Made by a program: the position numbers and the translations under genes
Notes under the pieces: generated by a model
Databases searched by the model: none
The model's input: the letters and a program-made list of their open reading frames with translations, nothing else
What the model was told of the DNA's origin: nothing
NCBI GenBank assembly: GCA_003135995.1
Contig: PNBM01000351.1
Coordinates: 2,153 to 15,520, forward strand
Length of the DNA stretch: 13,368 bases
Direction: 5' to 3'
DNA from: Ignavibacteriota bacterium
GTDB taxonomy: Bacteria > Bacteroidota > Ignavibacteria > Tepidaquicellales > Tepidaquicellaceae
Shown here: one piece after another, positions 6,592 through 13,136 of the stretch
Numbering within the stretch: the first letter of the stretch is position 1
How the letters are laid out: each line of letters starts with the position of its first letter

Positions 6592-7308
6592 AGTTCAGCC
6601 TTCACCCAGGAAACTTTGAGATACCAGGGATGTTTTTGGAATCACGCAACCGGTGCCACTGATTTTGCTTACTTCGATGATTTATATGTTTCCGACCCCG
6701 GAGGAGCTTTGCCTGTATGCCTTTCAGCCTTTAATTACACTGTCTCTGAAAATAATGTAAAACTAAACTGGATTACTTCCGCCGAACAAAATAATAAGGG
6801 TTTTGAAATTCAACGCCACGATAATTTATCTGAAACCGGCTGGACGACACTCGGCTTTATAAACGGAAGAGGAAATTCGAATTCGCCGACATCTTATAGT
6901 TTCACAGATAAAAATTTAAAACAGGGAAAATATATTTATCGCCTGAAGCAAATTGATTTCAATGGCAATTTTACTTTTTATAATCTCAGCGGAGAAGTTG
7001 ATATTGAATCCGTTAAATTTTTCGTCTTAATGCAGAATTATCCGAACCCGTTTAACCCGGTGACAGTTATTAAGTTTGTTATTCCCCCCTTCGAAGGGGG
7101 GCAAGGGGGGATGTCAGTTCTTAAAGTTTACGACGTCCTCGGAAAACTAATAGCAACTTTGGTCAATAAAAAACTTCAACCCGGCACATATGAAATACCA
7201 TTTTCCATTAACCAATTTCCCGATTACCAACTATCGAGCGGAATTTATTTTTACAAATTGCAAACCGGCAACTTCACTGAAGTAAAACGAATGGTATTGT
7301 TGAAATAA
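6592..7308 (+). pseudogene. Detached C-terminal part of the endonuclease: beta-sandwich end and T9SS sorting domain
   Basis: These 238 codons continue the nuclease frame directly after the TAG at 6589-6591. The first residues (SSAFTQETLRYQG) complete the beta-sandwich domain through FAYFDDLYVSDPGG. A second domain of the type common before T9SS tails follows (LPVCLSAFNY to the repeated-strand segment GKYIYRLKQIDFNG). The sorting domain starts with NYPNPFNPVT (NYPNPFNP at 7036-7059) and ends with FTEVKRMVLLK. The only nearby start codon is TTG at 6616, which has no ribosome-binding site or signal peptide, so independent expression is unlikely. The sorting domain also contains an in-frame palindromic repeat (7084-7110), read as PPFEGGQGGM, where the other T9SS tail in this window has only about four residues. 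The reading frame is otherwise undamaged, which suggests recent loss, a sequencing error, or read-through. Confidence 0.8.
7084..7110 (+). repeat. GC-rich palindromic repeat inside the T9SS sorting domain
   Basis: Six C, a TTCGAA centre, six G, then CAA and six G: the same plan (C-rich arm, short loop, G-rich arm, CA, second G-rich block) as the intergenic repeats at 7326, 7531 and 7797. It lies within coding sequence and keeps frame. It is locally far more GC-rich than its surroundings. Confidence 0.7.
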
Positions 7309-7325
7309 AAGTATAATCTTGAGAA

Positions 7326-7360
7326 CCCCTCTCCTTTTAGGAGAGGGTCAGGGTGAGGTT
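7326..7360 (+). repeat. CCCCTCTCC hairpin repeat, copy 1
   Basis: CCCTCTCC pairs with GGAGAGGG across a short TTTTA loop, followed by TCAGGGTGAGGTT. It lies 17 bp after the stop codon of the nuclease tail and could help terminate transcription, though no T tract follows. Confidence 0.75.
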
Positions 7361-7493
7361 TTGATGATTATCAATACTCCGAATTTTAAATGTTCGAATA
7401 AACCAAATTAATTTTCAAAATCTCAATACTTTTTTCAATATCTAAATAAGCGAAATAAAATTGTTAATTCGCTCAGACCAATCATTTTTACTG

Positions 7494-7513
7494 GATTCCC
7501 GCTTTCGCGGGAA
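7494..7513. repeat. ATTCCCGC/GCGGGAAT palindromic repeat
   Basis: ATTCCCGCTTTCGCGGGAAT is a strong hairpin followed by GAAAAG. It resembles short interspersed ATTCCCG...CGGGAAT repeats known from other bacteria (dRS3-like in form). It sits just before copy 2 of the CCCCTCTCC repeat. A degraded version, with a different hairpin, is at about 7914-7965. Confidence 0.75.
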
Positions 7514-7530
7514 TGAAAAGCGACGCTTCT

Positions 7531-7565
7531 CCCCTCTCCTTCCAGGAGAGGGGCAGGGTGAGGTT
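7531..7565 (+). repeat. CCCCTCTCC hairpin repeat, copy 2
   Basis: CCCCTCTCCT and AGGAGAGGGG form a perfect stem around TCC, followed by CAGGGTGAGGTTT. It is preceded by GCGACGCTTCT, which is echoed before copies 3 and 4. Confidence 0.75.
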
Positions 7566-7641
7566 TTGCTTTGGTGTTTCAATTTAATTTATCATCATCA
7601 AACTCTTTGGATTGTGAGAAACTTGAATATCGATATTCTTG

Positions 7642-7775
7642 CTCAATTTCCACGAGCTTTAGCTCGTGGATTATATTACCTATGGCAGGGCTTTAGCTCA
7701 TAACCGAAAATAGTTTTTGGCTAAAGCCAAATATTAGTTCATCCTACCCACGACTTAAAAGTCGTGGCAATTGAG
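7642..7775. repeat. 134-bp nested palindromic element
   Basis: The ends are 14-bp inverted repeats with one mismatch: CTCAATTTCCACGA (7642-7655) and TCGTGGCAATTGAG (7762-7775). Inside are three hairpins: CCACGAGCTTTAGCTCGTGG (7650-7669), TTTGGCTAAAGCCAAA (7716-7731) and CCACGACTTAAAAGTCGTGG (7748-7767). A GGGCTTTAGCTC segment lies at 7689-7700. The form fits a non-autonomous REP/REPIN-like element of the kind moved by RAYT (IS200-like tyrosine) transposases. No transposase gene is present in the window. Confidence 0.7.
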
Positions 7776-7796
7776 TTAATCAAATCAATCGCTTCT

Positions 7797-7832
7797 CCCC
7801 TCTCCTTGTAGGAGAGGGGCAGGGGAGAGGTT
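7797..7832 (+). repeat. CCCCTCTCC hairpin repeat, copy 3
   Basis: CCCCTCTCCT/AGGAGAGGGG with a TGT loop, followed by CAGGGGAGAGGTT. It begins 21 bp after the end of the 134-bp palindromic element. Confidence 0.75.
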
Positions 7833-7978
7833 GAAATGATTGTAAGTATAATGAATGATTTAACACCGAATAAATAAAACCAAAATTGTTGATTCGTTCT
7901 GACCAATAAAATTTCCCGGATTCCGCTTTCCCAGTTAAGAGCATACTGGGAAGAAACAGGAAATGAAAAGCCGACGTT

Positions 7979-8006
7979 TCTCCTACTCTTCTAAGAGGAG
8001 AGGAGT
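7979..8006. repeat. Degenerate CCCCTCTCC-type repeat, copy 4
   Basis: A worn copy with a CTCCTACTCTT/AAGAGGAGAGGAG stem. It is 25 bp downstream of the stop codon of the minus-strand MFS gene and may act as its terminator, though the T tract is weak. Confidence 0.5.
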
Positions 8007-8031
8007 TCATACAATAATTTCTAACAACTAT

Positions 8032-9270
8032 TCACAACCTCAATTTCCGCAGAGACCTCGACGATAGCGTAACAATAAAAACCACCACCAGAGTCATCAG
8101 CCCACCGAATATCACAGACGGCACTACACCCATAAGCTTCGCCGCAAGTCCCGATTCAAACGCTCCGATTTCATTCGACGAGCCGATGAAAATGCTATTC
8201 ACCGCCGAAACTCTTCCCTTCATATTATCAGGCGTTTTCAATTGTATAATCGTCTGCCTGATTATTACGCTCACACTATCGAACATTCCGCTCAACGCAA
8301 GCAATACGAGCGACAAAATAAAACTTGTCGAAACAGCAAATGCAATAATGCATAATCCAAATCCCGTAACACAAATCAGAAGATTCCTTCCCGCATTTTT
8401 CGTCGGTGGTTTATGCGTCAGGAAGAGCGCCATTAACACCGCTCCTACAGATGGCGCTGCTCTCAATAACCCGAGCCCCTGCGCCCCGACGAGCAATATT
8501 TCCCCTGCAAATACCGGAAGCATCGCAACCGCCCCGCCGAATAAAACCGCAAACATATCCAGCGTCATCGCACTTAAAATAATTTTATTCTGAAACACAA
8601 ATCTAATCCCCGCTGAAAGCCTGTCCCCAAGCGAGATTTCATCTGTCAATTCCGGAATCGGTTTTTTGGAAATTGTTGTGACTGAAATTATTGCAACTAA
8701 AGCCATCACGGCTACAGTTAAATATGAATATGTAACTCCGAAATATCCGTAAATCAAACCGCCCACAGCCGGACCCGCAACAGCGCCAATCTGCCAGGTC
8801 GAAGTATTCCACGTTACCGCATTCGGATATAATTCTCTCGGAACAATTTGTGAAAGCAGGGCAAATGCAGAAGGTATCGAAAATCCCCGCGCAATTCCGC
8901 TTATAAAAATCACGCTGTAGATTGCAATAACTTTGTGGTGTGCAAAAAGAAAAACCGTATCGGTTGAAATTAAAAGCAGTGCAGACGTGCAGATGAACAT
9001 CAGAATAAAAGAATACATCAGAATCTTTTTCCTGTCGTTCGTATCCACAATGTGTCCGGCAATCAATGCCGTGAGTATTGCGGGAATCGCCTCCGCAAGA
9101 CCTATGAGTCCGAGCGAAAAAGGGTCCCGCGTCAGCTCATAAACCTGCCAGCCGACTATCACCGACTGCATAAGCATTCCCAGCGTTATGAACAATCTTG
9201 CGAAAGTGAAATTCCTGAACTCTGCTATCCGCAGTGCATTAAATGCATCTGATTTTAGTTTCAAAAACAA
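8032..9270 (-). CDS. MFS transporter (EntS-like / MFS_3 family)
   Basis: The 412-residue protein is very hydrophobic, with roughly 10-12 membrane segments and a cytoplasmic loop at about 200-225 dividing two halves. Motif A of the major facilitator superfamily is seen as GHIVDTNDRKK at 72-82, between segments 2 and 3. The segment around 346-375 (TPDNMKGRVSAVNSIFIG, then NEIGAFESG) is characteristic of the EntS-like MFS_3 branch, which includes enterobactin and drug exporters. It should be an inner-membrane proton-driven exporter; its substrate cannot be told. The reading frame opens with TTG at 9268-9270, directly after an in-frame TAA, with no ribosome-binding site seen. Codon 3 is also TTG and could be the true start; the first in-frame ATG is at residue 33 and would remove part of helix 1. 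No neighbouring gene suggests a substrate. Confidence 0.9.
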   Translation of the reverse strand: MFLKLKSDAFNALRIAEFRNFTFARLFITLGMLMQSVIVGWQVYELTRDPFSLGLIGLAEAIPAILTALIAGHIVDTNDRKKILMYSFILMFICTSALLLISTDTVFLFAHHKVIAIYSVIFISGIARGFSIPSAFALLSQIVPRELYPNAVTWNTSTWQIGAVAGPAVGGLIYGYFGVTYSYLTVAVMALVAIISVTTISKKPIPELTDEISLGDRLSAGIRFVFQNKIILSAMTLDMFAVLFGGAVAMLPVFAGEILLVGAQGLGLLRAAPSVGAVLMALFLTHKPPTKNAGRNLLICVTGFGLCIIAFAVSTSFILSLVLLALSGMFDSVSVIIRQTIIQLKTPDNMKGRVSAVNSIFIGSSNEIGAFESGLAAKLMGVVPSVIFGGLMTLVVVFIVTLSSRSLRKLRL

Positions 9271-9390
9271 TTATAAAATTTATAAGATTTATAAAATTAG
9301 TAAAATTAAGAGCTAAAAACTATGACACGGGAAAAAACATTTTAAAAAATAAAATTAACGGTTTCCGAATAACGGTAAACATATAAGAGC

Positions 9391-9429
9391 AGGCAGGAGA
9401 TCCCCGACAGGAGCATTCGGGAATGACAA
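9391..9429 (+). repeat. GGCAGGAGATCCCCG interspersed repeat, copy 1
   Basis: The repeat reads AGGCAGGAGATCCCCGACAG, then GAGCATTCGGGAATGACAA. TCCCCGA and TCGGGAA arms form an imperfect hairpin ending in ATGACA. The second copy, at 13263-13337, has the same ends but is split by an insert. Confidence 0.7.
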
Positions 9430-9520
9430 AGTAGATTATTCTCTTACTCTCAAGTTCTGTTTGGAAACACTTAAAAGTTTTTCTCTATGTCTCAGTGGTA
9501 AAAAGCTCTTCGCTCTTAAT

Positions 9521-9620
9521 CTTCAATCTTATGGATCTTACAAATCTTCAATCTTATGAATTTTACAAATCTTCAATCTTATGAATCTTACAAATCTTCA
9601 ATCTTATGAATCTTACAAAT
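9521..9620. repeat. Tandem array, 4 copies of a 25-bp unit
   Basis: Four head-to-tail units begin at 9521, 9546, 9571 and 9596. Each starts CTTCAATCTTATG and ends TTACAAAT, with one or two base differences in the first two. The window also ends (13351-13368) in CTTATGAATCTTACAAAT, part of the same unit, so another array probably begins there. Units abut with no spacers, so this is not CRISPR. Confidence 0.85.
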
Positions 9621-9693
9621 CTTACGAATTTTCATATTTATTAATATTGTATTTTTCATCATCTATTCATAACTTGCAAAAAAGGAGTAAAGT

Positions 9694-9990
9694 ATGAAAA
9701 CTTTTATTCTAATGACAAAGCTCTCCAGCGATATGACAGGCAAACTCAAACAACGCCAAAAAGTCGGCAATGCCTGGCTCGATGAAGTCAAGAAGAAATG
9801 CCCGGAAGTGAAATTCAAAATGCATTACGCTTTGCTTGGCAAATATGATTTTCTGGATATTTACGAAGCACCCGATGAGGAAACTGCAGCGAAGGTTTCA
9901 ATGATAAGCCTTGCGAACGGTGCGACAACGGCGGAAAGCTGGAGCGCAATTCCGTATAACAGATTCCTGAAACTCATCGAGGAAATTTAA
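9694..9990 (+). CDS. GYD domain protein
   Basis: The 98-residue protein matches the GYD family, named for the conserved Gly-x-Tyr-Asp, seen here as LLGKYDFLDIYEAPD with GKYD at 49-52. Members are small cytoplasmic proteins of about 95-110 residues, predicted to adopt a dimeric alpha-beta (ferredoxin-like) fold. Their biochemical function is unknown. The start is well supported: GGAG at 9684-9687 sits 6 nt before the ATG. Nothing suggests a signal peptide or membrane segment. The gene is bracketed by related AT-rich repeats in opposite orientation (9521-9620 and 9995-10044). It precedes the molybdenum hydroxylase operon on the same strand, but 321 bp of repeats lie between them, so shared transcription is uncertain. 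Confidence 0.85.
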   Translation: MKTFILMTKLSSDMTGKLKQRQKVGNAWLDEVKKKCPEVKFKMHYALLGKYDFLDIYEAPDEETAAKVSMISLANGATTAESWSAIPYNRFLKLIEEI

Positions 9991-9994
9991 ATTA

Positions 9995-10044
9995 ATTCGT
10001 AAGATTTGTAAGATTCTTAAAATTCGTAAGATTGAAGATTAAGA
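9995..10044. repeat. Inverted relative of the 25-bp array
   Basis: The segment AATTCGTAAGATTTGTAAG continues into GATTGAAGATTAAG. Its reverse complement matches the start and end of the array region around 9513-9631, including CTTAATCTTCAATCTTA and ATCTTACAAATCTTACGAAT. The two therefore flank the GYD gene as inverted repeats. Confidence 0.65.
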
Positions 10045-10086
10045 ACTCAAAACCTTAAATACAAAATTCGTAAAGTAATCAATTGC

Positions 10087-10139
10087 GTTCCCAAATCCCG
10101 ACAAATCGGGACACAAAGAACTTGGAGGACTTTGGGAAC
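10087..10139. repeat. Nested hairpin repeat
   Basis: Outer arms GTTCCCAAA (10087-10095) and TTTGGGAAC (10131-10139) enclose an inner hairpin TCCCGACAAATCGGGA (10096-10111), followed by CACAAAGAAC. The inner hairpin plus CAAAGAAC tail recurs at about 13286-13318 inside another repeat. Confidence 0.65.
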
Positions 10140-10311
10140 AAGGGATAAAGAGCTTAGAGCCTTAAACGCAAAGTTCGCAAAGTCCGCAAAGAATTTGCTT
10201 TTTGTTTTCTGTTTTTTGCTTTCTGCTTTAACATTTAACATTTAACATTTTTAACTTCAGGATTATTAAATTTATTAATTAATTCGCAATTTTAATTGAG
10301 AGGAAAATGAG

Positions 10312-10779
10312 ATGGCAATTTTAAATCTTTCCATTAACAAAAAGAAATACTCTGTCGATGTTGACCCTTCCACTCCGCTGCTCTGGGTTATCAGAGACAC
10401 AATCGGACTTAAAGGAACAAAATTCGGATGCGGGGAAGGCTTCTGCGGATGCTGCACCGTGCACATCAACGGCGAAGCGGCATTCTCCTGCAGTACCGCC
10501 GTCAAAGATGCCGTCAACAAGGAAATCACAACACTCGAAGGAATGCAGGAAAAACCTTTGCGGAAAATCATCGACGCATGGCTCGAGCAGGAAGTATCCC
10601 AGTGCGGATATTGCCAGCCCGGACAAATCATGTCAGCCGCTTCACTGCTTTTAAAAAATCCGAAACCCACTGACGACCAAATCGAAACCGCAATGACCGG
10701 AAACCTTTGCAGGTGCGGAACTTACACGCGCATCAAAAAAGCGATTCATAAAGTCATAGCGGAAGGAGGAATAAAATAA
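10312..10779 (+). CDS. Molybdenum hydroxylase small subunit, [2Fe-2S] protein (IorA/CoxS-like)
   Basis: This 155-residue protein is the iron-sulfur subunit of a xanthine-oxidase-family molybdenum hydroxylase, at the usual length. The N-terminal plant-ferredoxin-like domain binds the first cluster through Cys40, Cys45, Cys48 and Cys60 (CGEGFCGCC then FSC). The C-terminal helical domain binds the second, nearer molybdenum, through Cys98, Cys101, Cys133 and Cys135 (QCGYCQPGQ and NLCRCGTY). It passes electrons from the molybdenum site of the partner subunit to an external acceptor. GAGAGGA at 10298-10304, 7 nt before the ATG, supports the start. Its stop overlaps the large-subunit start by one base. 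It has no signal of its own, so if the enzyme is periplasmic it must be exported folded together with the Tat-bearing partner. Confidence 0.95.
   Translation: MAILNLSINKKKYSVDVDPSTPLLWVIRDTIGLKGTKFGCGEGFCGCCTVHINGEAAFSCSTAVKDAVNKEITTLEGMQEKPLRKIIDAWLEQEVSQCGYCQPGQIMSAASLLLKNPKPTDDQIETAMTGNLCRCGTYTRIKKAIHKVIAEGGIK
10761..10770 (+). promoter_or_regulatory. Strong ribosome-binding site for the large subunit
   Basis: GGAAGGAGGA is nearly a perfect anti-Shine-Dalgarno match, 8 nt before the ATG at 10779 and inside the end of the small-subunit gene. With the TAATG stop-start overlap it fixes the large-subunit start and implies coupled translation. Confidence 0.85.
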
Positions 10780-12878
10780 TGGCATTAACAAGAAGAGATT
10801 TCATAAAAGTTGTTTCGGTTGCAGGCGGCGGATTAATGCTCAAAGCATACATGCCAAATTTTATTTATTCAAAAAATAAAAAATCCGAAGAAGATTTTAC
10901 TCCGGCTGTTTTTATAAAAATAGATTCATCAAACGTCGTAACCCTTATTATATCCCGCCCGGAAATGGGACAGGGCGCACGCACTGCTGTTGCAATGCTT
11001 CTTTCGGAAGAGCTCGAAGCCGACTGGGAAAAAATAAAACTTGAAATGGCTCTGGCTCATCCCGATAAATACGGCTCGATGACTGCAGGCGGAAGCACAA
11101 CCGTCAGAATGTTTTACACCATTCTCCGCAAAGCAGGCGCCACCGCAAAAGATATGCTCCTCACCGCGGCAGGTAAAAAATGGAACATAGATAAATCACA
11201 ATGCTTCGCAAAAAACGGAAGAGTTTACAGCGCGTCAGATAAAAAAGGTCTAAGCTTCGGCGAACTCGCAGACGATGCATCCAAATTGCCCGTGCCTGAT
11301 GATGCTCCGTTAAAAAATAAAAAAGATTTTGTACTTCTCGAAAAACCGGTTCACAGGCTCGATATGCCCGAAAAGCTTGCAGGCAAACCCGTTTTCGGAA
11401 TTGATTTCGAAATGCCGGAAATGATTTTCGCAACTGTTGTACATTCGCCTTACGTCGGCGGAAAACTGCTGGACTTCGATTCATCCGCCGCAGATTCAAA
11501 ATTAAAAATTTTCAAAATCTCAAACGGCATTGCCATCTGCGGTGATTCGACCTGGAAAGTTTTCGATGCAAAAAATAAAATCAAAGCAAACTGGGAAAAT
11601 CCCGAAAAAGATTTATCGAGCGACGTCATCAGCAATTCATTTAAAAAGCTCGGCGAAGCAGGCGGAACGCTCATTAAAGAAGACGGCAATTTCGACGATG
11701 CATTTAAAAATAATTCCAAAAAGCTCGAAGCCGAATACGAACTGCCTTTCCTGGCGCACGCACCGATGGAAGCAATGAACTGCTCGGCATATTTTCAAAA
11801 TAATAAAATCGAAGTATGGGCGCCGACTCAGTCCCCGCAGCCTGTTCAGAGTTCCCTGTCGCAAATTTTCAAAGTTCCGATTGAAAATGTTTTTGTGCAT
11901 TCGCTCTTCAGCGGCGGTGGATTCGGAAGAAGATTAAACTGGGATTATCCGATTGAAGCTGTTGAAATTTCCGCAGAGCTTGGAAAGCCCGTAAAAGTTG
12001 TATGGAACAGACCCGATGATATGCAGAACGATTTTTACAGACCTGCGAGCCTTCATAAACTTGCCGGTGTAATAAATGAAAAAGATGAACTCATCGGATG
12101 GAAGCATCACGTAATATCTCCGTCAATCAGGGCGCAGAGAAATCCTGATACGGATATGAAACAGCCTGATGCGGTTGACGGCGCTTTGCAATTACAGTAC
12201 GTCATTCCGAATTTCCGTATTGATTTCAGTTTATATAAATCTGCTGTGCCTGTCGGTGCAATGCGTTCGGTTTACAATTCGCAGACTGCATTTGCAAACG
12301 AAAGTTTTATAGATGAAGCCGCAGTGCTTGCGGGAAAGGACCCGTTTGAATTCAGGAGAAAATTATTACCTGAAGATTCGCGTTTAAGAAAAGTTCTCGA
12401 GAAAGCCGCGGAAATTTCAAACTGGAATGAAAAACTTCTTTCGGGAAAAGGCAGAGGCATCGCGTGTCATTTTTGTTTCGGAAGTTACGTTTCGCAGGTT
12501 GTACAGGTATCGTCGGATGCTTCGGGAAAAATAAAAGTTGAAAAAGTTTTTGCGGCAGTTGATTGCGGAAAATATGTAAATCCCGACGGATTAAGAAATC
12601 AAATCGAAGGCGGAATTGTATTCGCATTATCTGCGGCAATGCAGGGAGCAATCACAGTTGAAGGCGGAAGCATCAAACAGAAGAATTTCGATACGTACGA
12701 GCCATTGCGTTACAATCAGACTCCGGAAATAATAGAAATTGCCATAATTGAAAACGATGAAGCCCCGGGCGGGATGGGCGAACCCTGCGTCCCCTGCATC
12801 GCCCCGGCGCTGTGCAACGCAATCTTCGCCGCGACGGGAAATAGAATTCGTAAACTTCCGGTATACCTAAAAAAGTGA
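10779..12878 (+). CDS. Molybdenum hydroxylase large subunit, molybdopterin-binding (IorB-like), Tat-exported
   Basis: The 699-residue protein is the molybdopterin-binding subunit of a xanthine-oxidase-family enzyme, closest in plan to isoquinoline 1-oxidoreductase beta subunits and related periplasmic aldehyde oxidoreductases. A Tat signal opens it: TRRDFIK at 4-10 and then a weakly hydrophobic stretch to about 23. Cofactor-binding and catalytic landmarks are GQGARTAVAML near 65-74, the SGGGFGRRLNWD loop at 378-389, and GGMGEP at 664-669, where Glu668 matches the catalytic base. The family hydroxylates aldehydes or N-heterocycles using water. The substrate cannot be told. Electrons go to the [2Fe-2S] subunit encoded just upstream. 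No FAD subunit, cytochrome c subunit or XdhC-type maturation gene is in the window; IorAB-type enzymes lack the FAD subunit. Length is slightly below the usual 720-770 residues but all core motifs are present. Confidence 0.93.
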   Translation: MALTRRDFIKVVSVAGGGLMLKAYMPNFIYSKNKKSEEDFTPAVFIKIDSSNVVTLIISRPEMGQGARTAVAMLLSEELEADWEKIKLEMALAHPDKYGSMTAGGSTTVRMFYTILRKAGATAKDMLLTAAGKKWNIDKSQCFAKNGRVYSASDKKGLSFGELADDASKLPVPDDAPLKNKKDFVLLEKPVHRLDMPEKLAGKPVFGIDFEMPEMIFATVVHSPYVGGKLLDFDSSAADSKLKIFKISNGIAICGDSTWKVFDAKNKIKANWENPEKDLSSDVISNSFKKLGEAGGTLIKEDGNFDDAFKNNSKKLEAEYELPFLAHAPMEAMNCSAYFQNNKIEVWAPTQSPQPVQSSLSQIFKVPIENVFVHSLFSGGGFGRRLNWDYPIEAVEISAELGKPVKVVWNRPDDMQNDFYRPASLHKLAGVINEKDELIGWKHHVISPSIRAQRNPDTDMKQPDAVDGALQLQYVIPNFRIDFSLYKSAVPVGAMRSVYNSQTAFANESFIDEAAVLAGKDPFEFRRKLLPEDSRLRKVLEKAAEISNWNEKLLSGKGRGIACHFCFGSYVSQVVQVSSDASGKIKVEKVFAAVDCGKYVNPDGLRNQIEGGIVFALSAAMQGAITVEGGSIKQKNFDTYEPLRYNQTPEIIEIAIIENDEAPGGMGEPCVPCIAPALCNAIFAATGNRIRKLPVYLKK

Positions 12879-12917
12879 GATGGAGCTCTATGCAGCCTTG
12901 GCAGTGGAAGTAACTAG

Positions 12918-12989
12918 TAGTTAATAGCCATTAGTTAATAGCCGGTAATTTATTCGCAAGTAGTTAATAGCCGGTAACTTATTCGCAAG
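12918..12989. repeat. 29-bp tandem repeat with a partial third copy
   Basis: Two adjoining 29-bp units at 12932-12960 and 12961-12989 differ by one base (T/C) and start TAGTTAATAGCCGGTAA. A partial copy, TAGTTAATAGCC, precedes them at 12918-12929. Confidence 0.85.
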
Positions 12990-13008
12990 TAATTAATGCA
13001 AGAAACAA

Positions 13009-13136
13009 AACTCCGTAGGAGTTTTATATTTGTAGAAAAAGATAGACCCAATCCCCAAACTCCGGAGGAGTTTCATATTTATAGGAAAAGAAAAACCCAA
13101 TACCCTAACTCCGTAGGAGTTTTATATTTATTGTAG
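13009..13136. repeat. Three ACTCCG(T/G)AGGAGT palindromic repeats at 49-bp spacing
   Basis: Copies begin at 13009, 13058 and 13107. Each has an AACTCC-GTA/GGA-GGAGTT hairpin followed by TT(T/C)ATATTT and then a TAG-containing tail. The 49-bp period is exact, and the spacers share an AGACCCAAT/AAACCCAAT-like part. The palindromes are too short and the spacers too alike for CRISPR. Confidence 0.8.

Larger units (their letters stand above)
7309..8031. other. Repeat-dense region between convergent genes
   Basis: No believable gene is seen in these 723 bp; short open frames here merely read through repeats. It contains four copies of a CCCCTCTCC-type hairpin repeat, two versions of an ATTCCCG-type repeat, and one 134-bp nested palindromic element. 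The parts at 7326-7566 and 7797-8006 look like diverged copies of one another on either side of that element. Confidence 0.7.
9271..9693. other. Repeat-rich region upstream of the GYD gene
   Basis: No gene is seen in these 423 bp. They contain a degenerate AT-rich repeat at 9272-9321, a GATCCCCG-type interspersed repeat at 9391-9429, a CTATGTCTCAGTGGTAAAA segment at about 9484-9504 that resembles repeats common in this group, and a 4 x 25-bp tandem array at 9521-9620. The promoter of the GYD gene must lie after the array. Confidence 0.6.
9991..10311. other. Repeat-rich region between the GYD gene and the hydroxylase operon
   Basis: No gene is seen in these 321 bp. They hold an inverted relative of the upstream 25-bp repeats (9995-10044), a nested hairpin element (10087-10139), a CGCAAAGTTCGCAAAGTCCG segment at about 10169-10188, a pyrimidine-rich stretch of TTTTCTG/CTTTCTG type, and three copies of TTAACAT at 10228-10248. 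The hydroxylase promoter probably lies in the last 60 bp. Confidence 0.6.

Noticed and set aside
6616..7308. Independent gene starting at TTG 6616
   Set aside because: It begins in the middle of a domain, in the same frame as the upstream nuclease, with no signal peptide or Shine-Dalgarno, so it is better read as the detached end of that gene.
7461..7703. 80-codon plus-strand ORF in the repeat region, and a 76-codon minus-strand ORF at 7780-8010
   Set aside because: Both are translations of palindromic repeats (giving peptides such as PGEGQGE), with no ribosome-binding site or family match.
8186..8593. 135-codon plus-strand ORF inside the MFS gene
   Set aside because: It is antisense to a clear MFS transporter, has low-complexity composition, and shows no recognisable family.
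9521..9620. CRISPR array
   Set aside because: The 25-bp units abut without spacers, and no cas genes are present.
10275..10670. Minus-strand ORFs of 131 and 101 codons and overlapping plus-strand frames across the small hydroxylase subunit
   Set aside because: All overlap the [2Fe-2S] subunit, whose eight cluster cysteines and good start site make it the real gene.
13009..13136. Short CRISPR array
   Set aside because: The repeats are imperfect, the spacers are related to each other, and the palindromic cores continue into shared tails, as in interspersed repeats.
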